Under the pieces are notes generated by a model. It saw only the letters and a program-made list of their open reading frames with translations. It ran no database searches and was not told where the DNA came from. A DNA stretch of 42,537 bases from Defluviitaleaceae bacterium (GTDB lineage: Bacteria; Bacillota; Clostridia; Lachnospirales; WQUN01). Position numbers and translations under genes: made by a program. Positions 1 to 8,204 of this stretch are shown here, in pieces (the first letter of the stretch is position 1; the number at the start of each line of letters is the position of its first letter). The DNA lies in NCBI GenBank assembly GCA_009784025.1, contig WQVK01000022.1, positions 1 through 42,537 on the forward strand. Direction: 5' to 3'.

Positions 1-84
1 CTTGAGCAATTTTGAAGTTACATGAACGCCCTGCACCGACGCAGCGAAGCGTAGGAGGTGCAGTCAGACAGCGTTAGCTGGCTG

Positions 85-131
85 AGTAATTAAACTGGAC
101 GATTTTCCAGTTTAATTACTATAACTTTTTT
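85..131 (+). terminator. Hairpin terminator of the gene upstream of the window
   Basis: A perfect 15-bp stem (85-99 with 106-120) with a 6-nt loop is followed by a T-rich stretch. It probably ends a plus-strand transcript that enters from the left. The bases after it (about 122-170) resemble the intergenic repeat family seen elsewhere in the window. Confidence 0.6.
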
Positions 132-182
132 CTTAAAAGTTTTTGGGGTGTAGCCAGCAAAATATCTGGCGGTTTTATACAG

Positions 183-211
183 TTCACAAGCCGCCAAACA
201 TCTGCTATACT
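183..211 (+). promoter_or_regulatory. Promoter of the small basic ORF
   Basis: A -35 TTCACA (183-188) lies 17 bp upstream of a -10 TATACT (206-211). A strong AGGAGGTG ribosome binding site follows at 218-225, 6 nt before the ATG at 232. Confidence 0.55.
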
Positions 212-231
212 ACTCACAGGAGGTGTTTCGT

Positions 232-459
232 ATGAAACAACATTATATCCCGCTAAAGAAGCAATCTAAGCGGAAGCAGAAGGAATTCCACCAAACCCAG
301 CGCAGAGACTGGGGCGGATTTAACCCAATCACGAGGAAAACCGAAAACGGCAAGGCCTATAACAGAAAAAAATCCAAACGATGGGATGTGGAACATGACC
401 CTCGTTTGGATTTTTTTATGCCCGCAGGCCGCTTACCAGCATTTCTACATAGCTGTTAA
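232..459 (+). CDS. Small basic protein of unknown function
   Basis: This 75-residue ORF starts at ATG 232, which is chosen over the in-frame GTG at 223 because AGGAGGTG sits just upstream. The product is very rich in Lys, Arg and Gln, with a WGGFNPITRK segment and a KAYNRKKSKRWD segment in the middle, so it could bind nucleic acid; that is inference. No membrane segment is visible. Its last ~30 codons run through a strong bidirectional hairpin (368-415) and then into DNA antisense to the 3' end of the TetR gene. The natural product may therefore be shorter, or the C-terminus rarely translated from full-length mRNA. I do not recognise the family with certainty. Confidence 0.5.
   Translation: MKQHYIPLKKQSKRKQKEFHQTQRRDWGGFNPITRKTENGKAYNRKKSKRWDVEHDPRLDFFMPAGRLPAFLHSC
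368..416. terminator. Bidirectional terminator between small ORF and tetR-type gene
   Basis: A stem of about 15 bp (AAAAAATCCAAACGA pairing with TCGTTTGGATTTTTT) encloses a ~20-nt loop and has T-runs on both strands. It abuts the TetR stop codon at 416 on the minus strand and lies inside the 3' part of the plus-strand small ORF. Confidence 0.75.
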
Positions 460-985
460 CCATGCCGCGCCAGCTGCTGTTTTGGTGGGTTTGGCTCTTT
501 ATGGCCTCCATGGCGAAACCCGTAAGCGCCGCCAGCAGCATCCAGGCCATATTATCGTCTAGCCTGCGTAGGCTGCCTTCCTTTTTCCCCTGCTGCAAAA
601 TTTCTTGCAGCAAATTTATAATATCTTCCGAGCAACCGCTGCCCATGGCCATTTTGCCCATTTCTGGGTTACTGGTGATTGCTATTATAAATAGCTTGAA
701 CCCAAGCTCTAGCTTGCGGTCTACGGGAGCGCTTGCATTTGCCTGGAAGGCCGTTTTCATCCCTGCGTGAGCTTTGTTGTAAATTTCGCCAGCGATATCT
801 GCTACTATTTGCTGCTTGTTTTTGTAATGGTTATAAATCGTGGTGGGGGTGTATTCTATCAGGCCAGCGATTTTTCGCATAGATAGGCCCTCTATGCCTT
901 CGTCTATTATAATTTTCGTGGCGGCCTCTAGTATTGTTGCGCGCATGGCTTCTTTTTCCTTATCTCCTCTGGCTCTTTGGCTCAT
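416..985 (-). CDS. TetR/AcrR family transcriptional regulator
   Basis: This 189-residue protein has an N-terminal TetR helix-turn-helix at about residues 13-60, with the characteristic SMRKIAGLIEYTPTTIYNHY recognition-helix region, followed by an all-helical ligand-binding and dimerisation domain. Such proteins usually repress a neighbouring exporter or their own gene when ligand-free. ATG 985 is preferred over GTG 991 because AGGAGG (minus strand, 991-996) is 5 nt upstream of it. The next gene on the same strand is the Mrp operon, whose 3' end lies upstream behind a terminator, so co-transcription is unlikely. The target is unknown. Confidence 0.85.
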   Translation of the reverse strand: MSQRARGDKEKEAMRATILEAATKIIIDEGIEGLSMRKIAGLIEYTPTTIYNHYKNKQQIVADIAGEIYNKAHAGMKTAFQANASAPVDRKLELGFKLFIIAITSNPEMGKMAMGSGCSEDIINLLQEILQQGKKEGSLRRLDDNMAWMLLAALTGFAMEAIKSQTHQNSSWRGMVNSYVEMLVSGLRA

Positions 986-1056
986 AAGCACCTCCTGAAT
1001 AAAACGCCTTTGTTTTCTGATATTTGTCTATGAATCGCGAAAAAATTTCTCAGTAT

Positions 1057-1093
1057 AAAATAACAGCGCTCATTATGTGAACGCTGTTATTTT
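1057..1093. terminator. Terminator after the Mrp-like operon
   Basis: AAAATAACAGCG (1057-1068) pairs with CGCTGTTATTTT (1082-1093) around a 13-nt loop. A-rich and T-rich ends allow use on both strands. It lies just beyond the stop of the last antiporter gene (1122, minus strand). Confidence 0.7.
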
Positions 1094-1121
1094 AACATCA
1101 CCATCTATTTAATGCAAGTTC

Positions 1122-2717
1122 CTACAAAAACAGCAAAAACCCACCAAAGAACACCCCAATAGACGCACAAAGCATCTTGAAGCTCAAATCAAACCCGCGC
1201 AGCCGTATGAATATCTCATGCTTGGCCAACACAAGCCGGTAAACCAGCAGCGCAATAACCAAACTGCCCAGGAAAATGGCACATTTTTCGGCCACCTCAG
1301 CGGCAGTAAATTCAACATCTAGGCCAAATAGGAAGCGCATAATCCAGACGCCACCCACCCCAATAACCAAGCATGCCGCCCCCATAACAAAGGTAGATAT
1401 CTGCCTGGCAGAATCCGATTCCGATATAACCGCATTTGGCCGGCCAAAAAACATAGCCGAAAACCTAACAAAAACAAGCATCGTACCCAGGTTAATCACA
1501 TTTATAATCCATTCCAAATACAACGGCGCATCATAAGCCAGGAAATATTTAGACACAAAGCCGTTAAACAGCGGCATCCCAACCATACCCAGCACAGCCA
1601 AGGCCGTGCTTATAGCAATAACAGGACTATGCCTAAACAGCCCTCTAACCTTGGTTATGTCGCCAGTTCCATAGCGGTGGGCAATCATACCCGCAGCCAT
1701 AAACAACGCCACCTTAAAAATCGCATGGTTAAGTATATGAAACACCGCCCCAGTAAAGGAATACAGCCCGCCAATATTAAGCCCAATCATGATAAGGCTA
1801 ACCTGTGCCATAGTGCTGTAGGCCAGCACCAACCGTATTTCCTTCTGTGCCAGCGCCAGCACAACCCCCGCAAAGGCAGATACAATAGCAACCACCAAAA
1901 ATAACTGCCGTGCCTCTGGGAACACACCGCCAAACACGGTTTGCACCCGTATAAACATATACACGCCAATTTTAATCTGCAAGCCAGAAATAATAGCCGC
2001 CACCGGTGTGTGCGCCCCTAACATAGAATTAACCTTTGGCAAAAATGTGAGCGTGGGCAGCATAGATGTTTTGGCGGCTATGCTAGTCATAACCAGCACA
2101 TACGGCAACACAAGCTGCGCCCGATCCATTTCTTGCGTGGCGTAATAAATTGCCACCATATCCAGCGCGCCAGTTATCATATACAAATACCCCACGCCAA
2201 ACAGGTAAAACTGCATAGCGACAATATTTATCATAACAAATTTAATGCCCGTAAACATATTGCGCCGCTTCACATCGTACATAAGCAAAATAGTTACAAC
2301 AACGGTGCTAACTTCCACCAGCACAAAAAAGTTAAAGAAATCCCGGGTAAGGAACAGCCCAACAATTGCCCCTTCTAAAATAAATATCAAAAACCAATAC
2401 AGGCTGGTATTATCATTGTTTAGTGAATAAATGGCCAGCATCAAAAAAATAACAGAGGTAAGTAGCACAAAAATTGCCGCAAGATAATCTGCCCGCAAGA
2501 TAATGCCCAAAAACCCCGCATACTGCCCCACATTAAGCAACAGCTCCCCTTCCAGGCTTTGCCGCAGCAGCAAAAACGCAAACACAACAAAGGCCGCCTG
2601 GAATAAAATCGCAACCTTTCTGGCCATTTGTTTTGAGGAAAACACATACAAAAACACCGCAATAATAATCGGCACTATTACAAAGAAAGGTAATAGCTGG
2701 CTTATTAAATCTATCAT
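1122..2717 (-). CDS. mrpD: MrpD/NuoN-like cation:proton antiporter large subunit
   Basis: This 531-residue polytopic protein belongs to the complex I NuoL/M/N and MrpA/D antiporter family. Predicted membrane helices fill its whole length. The expected charged residues of the ion path are visible: E135 in the transmembrane helix around DFFNFFVLVEVS, K216 in AAKTSMLPTLTFLP, K249 in SGLQIKIGVYMFIR, and the H327/H331/K335 region in HILNHAIFKVALFM. It is the last gene of a six-gene minus-strand operon and overlaps the mrpC-like gene by 4 nt. It is the only large antiporter subunit in the cluster; no MrpA is present. It probably exchanges Na+ (or K+) for protons. MbhH of membrane-bound hydrogenases is an equally close analogue. 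Confidence 0.9.
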   Translation of the reverse strand: MIDLISQLLPFFVIVPIIIAVFLYVFSSKQMARKVAILFQAAFVVFAFLLLRQSLEGELLLNVGQYAGFLGIILRADYLAAIFVLLTSVIFLMLAIYSLNNDNTSLYWFLIFILEGAIVGLFLTRDFFNFFVLVEVSTVVVTILLMYDVKRRNMFTGIKFVMINIVAMQFYLFGVGYLYMITGALDMVAIYYATQEMDRAQLVLPYVLVMTSIAAKTSMLPTLTFLPKVNSMLGAHTPVAAIISGLQIKIGVYMFIRVQTVFGGVFPEARQLFLVVAIVSAFAGVVLALAQKEIRLVLAYSTMAQVSLIMIGLNIGGLYSFTGAVFHILNHAIFKVALFMAAGMIAHRYGTGDITKVRGLFRHSPVIAISTALAVLGMVGMPLFNGFVSKYFLAYDAPLYLEWIINVINLGTMLVFVRFSAMFFGRPNAVISESDSARQISTFVMGAACLVIGVGGVWIMRFLFGLDVEFTAAEVAEKCAIFLGSLVIALLVYRLVLAKHEIFIRLRGFDLSFKMLCASIGVFFGGFLLFL

Positions 2718-3073
2718 TGTTCGCCCTCACCTTCATTTGAATAGACCTTCTCCATATGGTCCCAGCTGGCAGTTTCGTATTTACGGAACAAATTGTTGAA
2801 CATAGTGATACTAACAGTAATCACCGATATCCCGATAACAATTGCAGACAGCATAAGCGCCTGTGGCAATGGGTCCGAGATATTTTCTGCATCAATATTA
2901 TACACATCTATAGGCGGCAGGCTGCCATGCATATTGCCCACAATAAGCCAAAACATAACAACCGATGTTTGCATAATTAAAATAAACACAATAGATTTAA
3001 TGATAGTGCGGCTGGTAATAAGCCCAAAAAAGCTAACAAAAAACATCACCATAGTAAAAATATCAAGCCTCAT
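2714..3073 (-). CDS. mrpC: MrpC/NuoK-like antiporter subunit
   Basis: This 119-residue small membrane protein has three predicted helices and the family motif DPLPQALMLSAIVIG at about residues 67-81, typical of MrpC/MnhC/MbhG and NuoK. It starts 3 nt after the stop of the fused mrpB-like gene and overlaps mrpD by 4 nt, so it is translationally coupled. It contributes to the membrane arm of the antiporter. Confidence 0.9.
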   Translation of the reverse strand: MRLDIFTMVMFFVSFFGLITSRTIIKSIVFILIMQTSVVMFWLIVGNMHGSLPPIDVYNIDAENISDPLPQALMLSAIVIGISVITVSITMFNNLFRKYETASWDHMEKVYSNEGEGEQ

Positions 3074-3076
3074 AAA

Positions 3077-4039
3077 CTACCACCTTTCTATGGCCACAAA
3101 CCTGTAAAACAGCACAAAGAAACCACATGCAACCTTAAAGCCAATAAGAATATTCATGGCTACAAGGTAAACATCGCTGGTAAGCGGCAGTATATATGTG
3201 GCAAAATACGTAACCCCAGTAAACACCGCCAACACAGGCAAAATAGTTATGTTAACAAAAACCAGCTTCTCCATACGCATTACTTTGGCTATGGGCAAGT
3301 CGTTAATATCATAAACCAGGTAGCGGCATATAAAGAACGTAGCAATAGCCAGCCCGCCCTGGAAGCCGCCCCCCGCCGTAAGATGCCCATTGGCAATAAT
3401 ATACGCCCCAAAAATAATAATAATGGGGCATACCACACGCATGGTAAACCGCGCCACCCCAGAGTTTTTAATCTCGCTATGCCTGCGGTCTATCATTTCG
3501 GCTTTGTCGTACCAAGATACATGAGCCACAGCCACCACAGACACCACCAGCAGCAGCGCCTCAAAAAGCGTATCATAAACCCTGTAACCCAGCACAATAG
3601 ACGCCACTGCATTCATGCCGCCCACATCGTACATAAACCGCGCTAAATATTGGTCCCGCAGAACCGTAACTGCATCATCCATGGGCAAATGCTGCATGGC
3701 CAGCCAAAAAAGCCCCACGCAAAATCCAGTTGGTGCCAAAATGCGACCAACTGACTTTGCAGAGAACTTGACCTTCTCTTCGGCTTGTTCATCTTCCAGC
3801 CCCATGCCAAATTTATAATACCGTTCTATGCAAACGATAAAAAATATGGTAACAAAGGCAGAAACCGCCGCCTCTGCCATTGCCACATCTGGCGAGCCCA
3901 AAAATAAATAAGACAACGCACCAATAAGGGAGAACACCCCAAATGTAATGATTATCCTATACATCTTCTTGGTGAACACGATAAGCACCGCGCAAACCAC
4001 CCAAAGAGACAGCGCGATTTCTGTGATTGGGATATTCAT
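3077..4039 (-). CDS. Fused MbhD-MbhE-MrpB (MbhF)-like antiporter subunit
   Basis: This 320-residue protein looks like three family modules in one chain. Residues ~1-80 resemble the MbhD/DUF4040 module (SYLFLGSPDVAMAEAAVSAF). Residues ~95-185 resemble MbhE, which corresponds to the C-terminus of MrpA (GMNAVASIVLGYRVYDTLFE). Residues ~195-320 are a MrpB/MnhB domain (ANGHLTAGGGFQGGLAIATF). In classical seven-gene Mrp operons the first two modules form the C-terminal part of MrpA. Here they are kept without the large NuoL-like part of MrpA and joined to MrpB. The gene overlaps its upstream neighbour by 4 nt. Confidence 0.8.
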   Translation of the reverse strand: MNIPITEIALSLWVVCAVLIVFTKKMYRIIITFGVFSLIGALSYLFLGSPDVAMAEAAVSAFVTIFFIVCIERYYKFGMGLEDEQAEEKVKFSAKSVGRILAPTGFCVGLFWLAMQHLPMDDAVTVLRDQYLARFMYDVGGMNAVASIVLGYRVYDTLFEALLLVVSVVAVAHVSWYDKAEMIDRRHSEIKNSGVARFTMRVVCPIIIIFGAYIIANGHLTAGGGFQGGLAIATFFICRYLVYDINDLPIAKVMRMEKLVFVNITILPVLAVFTGVTYFATYILPLTSDVYLVAMNILIGFKVACGFFVLFYRFVAIERW

Positions 4040-4353
4040 CTTAGCTTCCTTTTTTCAAGCTCATCCTTAGAAACATAACCGCCCCGGTAGGCGCTTCTGG
4101 CTACCATATGCGTAACCAGCGGGTTTAAAATGAGCATTATAATTAAAATAAGAACAATCTTGCCGGTAAAAAAACTAATCCCATGGCGCACCGCAAGTCC
4201 TATAAAAAATGTGATAATCCCTACGGTGTCTATTTTACAAGTTACCAGCAGCCTATAATAAAAGTCCTTATTAGGCTGCATAATACCCACTATGCCAAAA
4301 AACATAAATATAAGGCCAAGCCCCATTATGGCAAAGCTTATATATTCCAGCAT
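4036..4353 (-). CDS. mrpG: MrpG/MnhG-like antiporter subunit
   Basis: This 105-residue protein has three predicted membrane helices. Its N-terminal segment, GLIFMFFGIVGIMQPNKDFY followed by RLLVTCKIDTVG, matches the MrpG/MnhG/MbhC family, and the C-terminal tail is charged. The start overlaps the end of mrpF by one base and the stop overlaps the next gene by four, consistent with tight translational coupling in the EFG-B-C-D operon. Confidence 0.85.
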   Translation of the reverse strand: MLEYISFAIMGLGLIFMFFGIVGIMQPNKDFYYRLLVTCKIDTVGIITFFIGLAVRHGISFFTGKIVLILIIMLILNPLVTHMVARSAYRGGYVSKDELEKRKLR

Positions 4354-4655
4354 TATTCATTCTCCTGTTCTGTTTCTGCATCTTCTTTAAACTCTTCTAG
4401 CTTGCGCCGGTTGCGGTTGGACAAAAACAGTGTAATAAAAATCGTGCCAATAAACCCGCTTAAAGCATATATCATAGCAAAATCCAGCAGGTAAGTAGTC
4501 TCGTTTATAGAGGCAAAAATCACTATCACCAAAATAATCTTGGTGGTAACTAGGTTTAACCCAGATAGCCTATCCCAAACACTGGGGCCAATGGCCACCC
4601 GTATCATAGAAAAAAATAAATATGCAAACAGCACGATTAAAATTATATTCATCAT
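4353..4655 (-). CDS. mrpF: MrpF/MnhF-like antiporter subunit
   Basis: This 100-residue protein has three predicted helices, with the family features RVAIGPSVWDRLSGLNLVTT and FAMIYALSGFIGTI. An acidic cytoplasmic C-terminus follows. It overlaps the end of mrpE by 4 nt (ATGA). In Mrp complexes MrpF is a small structural subunit next to MrpE and MrpG. Confidence 0.85.
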   Translation of the reverse strand: MMNIILIVLFAYLFFSMIRVAIGPSVWDRLSGLNLVTTKIILVIVIFASINETTYLLDFAMIYALSGFIGTIFITLFLSNRNRRKLEEFKEDAETEQENE

Positions 4656-5131
4656 TTTGGAATATGCGCCTCCCGTAATACGCGTTCTATTTCCCTAAGC
4701 CCCGCCCGGGCAAAGGGGTAACCGTCTGCGTTGCGGTCTTCTATGCTTAGCAATGTGATTTCGTTGCCCTCTAGTTCTACAAACACTGTGCCGGGTGTAA
4801 GGGTTACGGAATCTAGCATTATCATGCGCAGGGTATCGTTTTCTGGGACCAGCTGCTCTTTTGATATGCCGCATTTTGTGTCTGAAAAAATCATGCGGAT
4901 TAAATAAAACGCATCTGTGTAAATTTTTGCTATCAGCCAAAACGGATAGGTGGCCAGCTTGTAAAAATTTACATTCTCCACCTCGTCATGCTTCAAATAT
5001 TTTCCCATATAATGCATGGCCAACATGCTTACAAACATGCCAATTGCAATGGTTCGCCATGATATGTCTTCCACCAAAATCACCCACATGGCAGTGAGTG
5101 CCAACATTACAAAAATCGTATGCCTGCCCAT
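4652..5131 (-). CDS. mrpE: MrpE/MnhE-like antiporter subunit
   Basis: First gene of the Mrp/Mbh-like operon, 159 residues. Two N-terminal membrane helices are followed by a soluble domain carrying the MnhE-type segment DSVTLTPGTVFVELEGNEIT. The start is placed at ATG 5131 rather than the in-frame ATG 5143 because GGAGG lies 5 nt upstream of the former, inside the longer reading frame. A promoter with TTGACA and TATGGT is visible upstream on the minus strand. Confidence 0.85.
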   Translation of the reverse strand: MGRHTIFVMLALTAMWVILVEDISWRTIAIGMFVSMLAMHYMGKYLKHDEVENVNFYKLATYPFWLIAKIYTDAFYLIRMIFSDTKCGISKEQLVPENDTLRMIMLDSVTLTPGTVFVELEGNEITLLSIEDRNADGYPFARAGLREIERVLREAHIPK

Positions 5132-5170
5132 GGCGGCCTCCATTTCTGTTAATTCTTACCTATCGCAGAC

Positions 5171-5199
5171 ACCATACTCCCGAAACACTTCAATGTCAA
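5171..5199 (-). promoter_or_regulatory. Promoter of the Mrp-like operon
   Basis: On the minus strand a perfect -35 TTGACA (5199-5194) is 17 bp from a -10 TATGGT (5176-5171). Its -35 region overlaps the proposed -35 of the divergent dnaX promoter. Confidence 0.6.
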
Positions 5200-5218
5200 C
5201 CTGAAAATATGATATAAT
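5189..5218 (+). promoter_or_regulatory. Promoter of the dnaX cluster
   Basis: A perfect -10 TATAAT (5213-5218) is preceded at 18 bp by a weak -35 TTCAAT (5189-5194). A likely AAAGGA ribosome binding site (5247-5252) precedes ATG 5261. Confidence 0.5.
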
Positions 5219-5260
5219 CTTAGAAAAGCAGTTCTCAAATTTATTCAAAGGATGATTCCA

Positions 5261-6964
5261 ATGCCACATACTGCGCTTTATCGCAAAAAACGCCCGCAAA
5301 AACTGGGCGAAATAGTGGGCCAGCCACATATCGTGCGCGCATTAAAAAACCAGCTTATATCTGGCCAGGTAAGCCATGCATATTTGTTCTGCGGCACTAG
5401 GGGAACAGGGAAAACCACCGCCGCAAGGATTATGGCAAGGGCGGTTAACTGCCTAAATATGGCAGATGGCGAACCATGCAACATCTGCGAAGCCTGCCAA
5501 AACATACTAAACGAGCGCAGCCTAGACGTGGCAGAAATTGATGCCGCCAGCAACAATGGTGTAGAAAATATCCGCGACCTGCGTGAAGAAGTAAAGTTTA
5601 GCCCCACCCAATGCCGCTACCGAGTATATGTGATAGACGAGGTTCATATGTTATCCACAAGCGCATTTAACGCGCTGCTTAAAACCCTAGAAGAACCCCC
5701 GCCACATGTGATTTTTATACTAGCAACCACAGACCCGCAAAAAATCCCAGATACGATACTTTCGCGCTGCCAGCGTTATGATTTTAGGCGCATTTCTGCG
5801 GCAGATGTTGTGACAACTTTAAAGCGGTATTTGGATGCAGAGGCCATTAAATATGAAGAAGCCGCGCTGGATTATATCGCCTATCATTCTGACGGAGCCA
5901 TGCGTGACGCACTAAGCCTGCTAGACCAATGCATAAGCCTTGGCACAGGCGAAGGGCTTATGTGCGACAGGGTGCTAGAGGTACTGGGCGCGGTAGACAG
6001 GGCCAAACTTTTCCAGCTAACGGATGCGCTGTTTGCCAAGGATAGCCGTGCTGTGATGCAGGTAATTTCCCAGGCAATGGACGATGGCCGAGATGTGGCA
6101 CAATTTGCGGCAGATTTAGTGCGGCATTTTAGGGATGTGCTGGTGGCCAGCCTTACAGATAGAGTCGAGGAGCTGGATATTTCTGTAGAAATTGCCGGGC
6201 GGCTAAAAGAGCAAGGCAGCCGGGTTAGCGGGCAAGAATTAATGGAGTATATCTACGAATTTTCAGATTTGCTGCGGGAGATGCGCTTTGTGCCACATAT
6301 GCGCACGGCCTTTGAGGTATGTGCGCTGAAAATTTGTGTGCCGCGGGTACAGCTGGCGCAAGTTGCGGGGAATGCTATCGCACAGGTAGCCGTAGCTATG
6401 CCGTCTTCTGGAACTTTGGCTGTGGCCGCACCGCCGCAGCTTATGGCGAATGATTCTGCCGGGCAAGAGCCTTCCTCTGCACCAGATGCTTCTCCAATAG
6501 AAGCCGCCCCAAGCGAGATCATCCCAGGCACGCTAGATGCCATCGCTGCCTCTTGGCACAGCATTGCCGCAGGGCTGCCAATGCCGCTGCGCTCTTGGTG
6601 CAACCACGCCGGGGCAAGGGTGCTAGACGGCGTGCTGCAAATTATATGCAACAACGATGCCTCGCTACAGCTGATTAAAAAGCAGCAAACCAATATCCGG
6701 GAAGCTATTGCGGAAAAATTCAACTTATCCACCCCTCCCAACCTTGCTTTTGTGGTGGATGAAGCGTACAATGATAAACCTAAGAACTTGTCAAAGGCAG
6801 CGGCATTTGCAAACCCAGCGCCGCCACCAGCGGCTGCACCAGCAAGCGCCCCGCCGCCAGAAATGCCACCATTAGATTGGCAAGAAACCGCTGAAACAGC
6901 CCCTCCGGCAACAGACGATTGGGCAGCTTTTGGCCAGCCAATGATGGACGACGAGGCTTGGTAA
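5261..6964 (+). CDS. dnaX: DNA polymerase III subunit gamma/tau
   Basis: This 567-residue AAA+ clamp-loader subunit is recognised by its opening (ALYRKKRPQKLGEIVGQ), the Walker A GTRGTGKT at residues 45-52, four zinc-binding cysteines at 64, 73, 76 and 79, the Walker B box DEVH at 126-129, and the TLEEPPPHVIFILATTD segment. The C-terminal third is Ala/Pro-rich linker plus a tau-like domain. It loads the beta clamp and couples polymerases at the replication fork. ATG 5261 is preferred over ATG 5252 because AAAGGA lies upstream of it and the N-terminus then matches the family. ybaB and recR follow, as in most Firmicutes. Confidence 0.95.
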   Translation: MPHTALYRKKRPQKLGEIVGQPHIVRALKNQLISGQVSHAYLFCGTRGTGKTTAARIMARAVNCLNMADGEPCNICEACQNILNERSLDVAEIDAASNNGVENIRDLREEVKFSPTQCRYRVYVIDEVHMLSTSAFNALLKTLEEPPPHVIFILATTDPQKIPDTILSRCQRYDFRRISAADVVTTLKRYLDAEAIKYEEAALDYIAYHSDGAMRDALSLLDQCISLGTGEGLMCDRVLEVLGAVDRAKLFQLTDALFAKDSRAVMQVISQAMDDGRDVAQFAADLVRHFRDVLVASLTDRVEELDISVEIAGRLKEQGSRVSGQELMEYIYEFSDLLREMRFVPHMRTAFEVCALKICVPRVQLAQVAGNAIAQVAVAMPSSGTLAVAAPPQLMANDSAGQEPSSAPDASPIEAAPSEIIPGTLDAIAASWHSIAAGLPMPLRSWCNHAGARVLDGVLQIICNNDASLQLIKKQQTNIREAIAEKFNLSTPPNLAFVVDEAYNDKPKNLSKAAAFANPAPPPAAAPASAPPPEMPPLDWQETAETAPPATDDWAAFGQPMMDDEAW

Positions 6965-6966
6965 AC

Positions 6967-6999
6967 TTTCAACTAATTACAAACTGTAATTAGTTGAAA
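6967..6999. terminator. Hairpin after dnaX
   Basis: TTTCAACTAATTAC and GTAATTAGTTGAAA form a perfect 14-bp stem around a 5-nt loop directly after the dnaX stop. There is no T-run, so it may be an RNA 3'-end stabiliser or attenuator instead of a full terminator. A very similar hairpin lies at 41762-41794. Confidence 0.5.
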
Positions 7000-7195
7000 T
7001 GGCGGCGGCTATCTTTCGCAAACTTTAGCGAAATGGTTTTGCCCGCCAGTTCAGGCTTAGTACAGAATAAATAAGAATAACAAAGCGGCTTTGCTGCCTT
7101 TGTTTTCATAAATCTTGCTGAGAAATTGCAGAGCAATTTCCTAGCATACAAAAAAACAGCGCAAGATATGCGCTTAATAGAAGGGAATATTCACA

Positions 7196-7537
7196 ATGCC
7201 AAAAGGATTCGGTGGAATGGGCGGCGGCATGAACATGAACAACATAATGAAGCAAGCCCAAAAAATGCAAAAACAAATGGCAGACATGCAAGAGGAACTA
7301 GCCAACAGAACCCTAGAAGTATCCAGCGGCGGCGGCGCAGTAAAGGTCACCGTTAATGGCGAAAAACAACTTACGTCCCTAGAAATCTCACCAGAAGTGG
7401 TAGACCCAGACGATGTAGAAATGCTGCAAGACCTAGTGCTAAGCGCAGTAAACGAAGCAGTACGCCAAATGGACGAGGCCGTTAACTCCCAGATGTCTAA
7501 AATAACTGGCGGGATGAATTTGCCGGGAATGTTTTAG
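7196..7537 (+). CDS. YbaB/EbfC family nucleoid-associated protein
   Basis: This 113-residue protein has a Gly/Met-rich N-terminus, the helical [20 protein letters not shown] segment and the [20 protein letters not shown] core of the YbaB/EbfC DNA-binding family. These small dimers bind DNA and are almost always encoded between dnaX and recR. An AAGGGA ribosome binding site lies upstream. The ~230-bp gap before it holds small imperfect hairpins (about 7078-7140) but no recognisable gene. Confidence 0.93.
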   Translation: MPKGFGGMGGGMNMNNIMKQAQKMQKQMADMQEELANRTLEVSSGGGAVKVTVNGEKQLTSLEISPEVVDPDDVEMLQDLVLSAVNEAVRQMDEAVNSQMSKITGGMNLPGMF

Positions 7538-7601
7538 TGGGCAGCAATGCCCATAAGCAAAGGGGCAATAGACGGTTTTGTCCTTGTTAGGAGAATAAAT
7601 C

Positions 7602-8204
7602 ATGCAGCATATCTACGGCGGCCCTATGGGGCGGTTGATTGAGGAATTTTCACGGCTGCCAGGGATTGGCGGGAAATCTGCCCAGCGGCTGGCTTTTCAT
7701 ATTATTCATCTTCCGGCAGAGAAGGCAGAGGGACTTGCAGATGCTATTTTGCAGGCCAAGAGGAATGTACGGTATTGTTCGGTTTGCTGCAATTTAACAG
7801 ACCAAGATGCCTGCCAAATTTGCAGCAGCAGTAAGCGTGATGCCAGCACTATTATGGTGGTGGAAGACCCTCGAGATTTAGCAGCTTACGAGCGCACAGG
7901 AGAATTCCACGGGGTGTATCATGTGCTGCATGGGGCGATTTCGCCCATGCATGGCGTAGGGCCTAATGATTTGACCATTGCCCAGCTGCTAAAACGGCTG
8001 CAAGCCGAAGAAGCTAAGGAAATTATCGTGGCAACCAACCCAAATGTAGAGGGCGAGGCCACAGCGCTTTATATTGGCAAAATATTAAAGCCCATGGGGC
8101 TAAAAGTCACCCGAATCGCCCATGGAGTGCCCGTGGGTGGGGATTTAGAATTTGTAGACCAGGTGACATTATCCCGCGCATTGGAAGGGCGGCGTGAGCT
8201 TTGA
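7602..8204 (+). CDS. recR: Recombination mediator protein RecR
   Basis: At 200 residues this is the normal family length. A helix-hairpin-helix lies at about 8-35 ([19 protein letters not shown]), a C4 zinc finger uses C59, C62, C71 and C74, and a Toprim domain begins with [12 protein letters not shown]. RecR works with RecO/RecF to load RecA at gapped DNA. AGGAG lies about 9 nt before ATG 7602. The stop overlaps the TTG start of the MATE gene. Confidence 0.96.
   Translation: MQHIYGGPMGRLIEEFSRLPGIGGKSAQRLAFHIIHLPAEKAEGLADAILQAKRNVRYCSVCCNLTDQDACQICSSSKRDASTIMVVEDPRDLAAYERTGEFHGVYHVLHGAISPMHGVGPNDLTIAQLLKRLQAEEAKEIIVATNPNVEGEATALYIGKILKPMGLKVTRIAHGVPVGGDLEFVDQVTLSRALEGRREL

Noticed and set aside
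6253..6972. 239-codon open frame antisense to dnaX
   Set aside because: It is the complement of the Ala/Pro-rich dnaX linker, has no good ribosome binding site, and its composition is that of a shadow frame.
6965..7195. Possible signal recognition particle RNA near dnaX
   Set aside because: In some Firmicutes it lies beside dnaX, but no conserved SRP RNA apical sequence was recognised here or upstream of dnaX.
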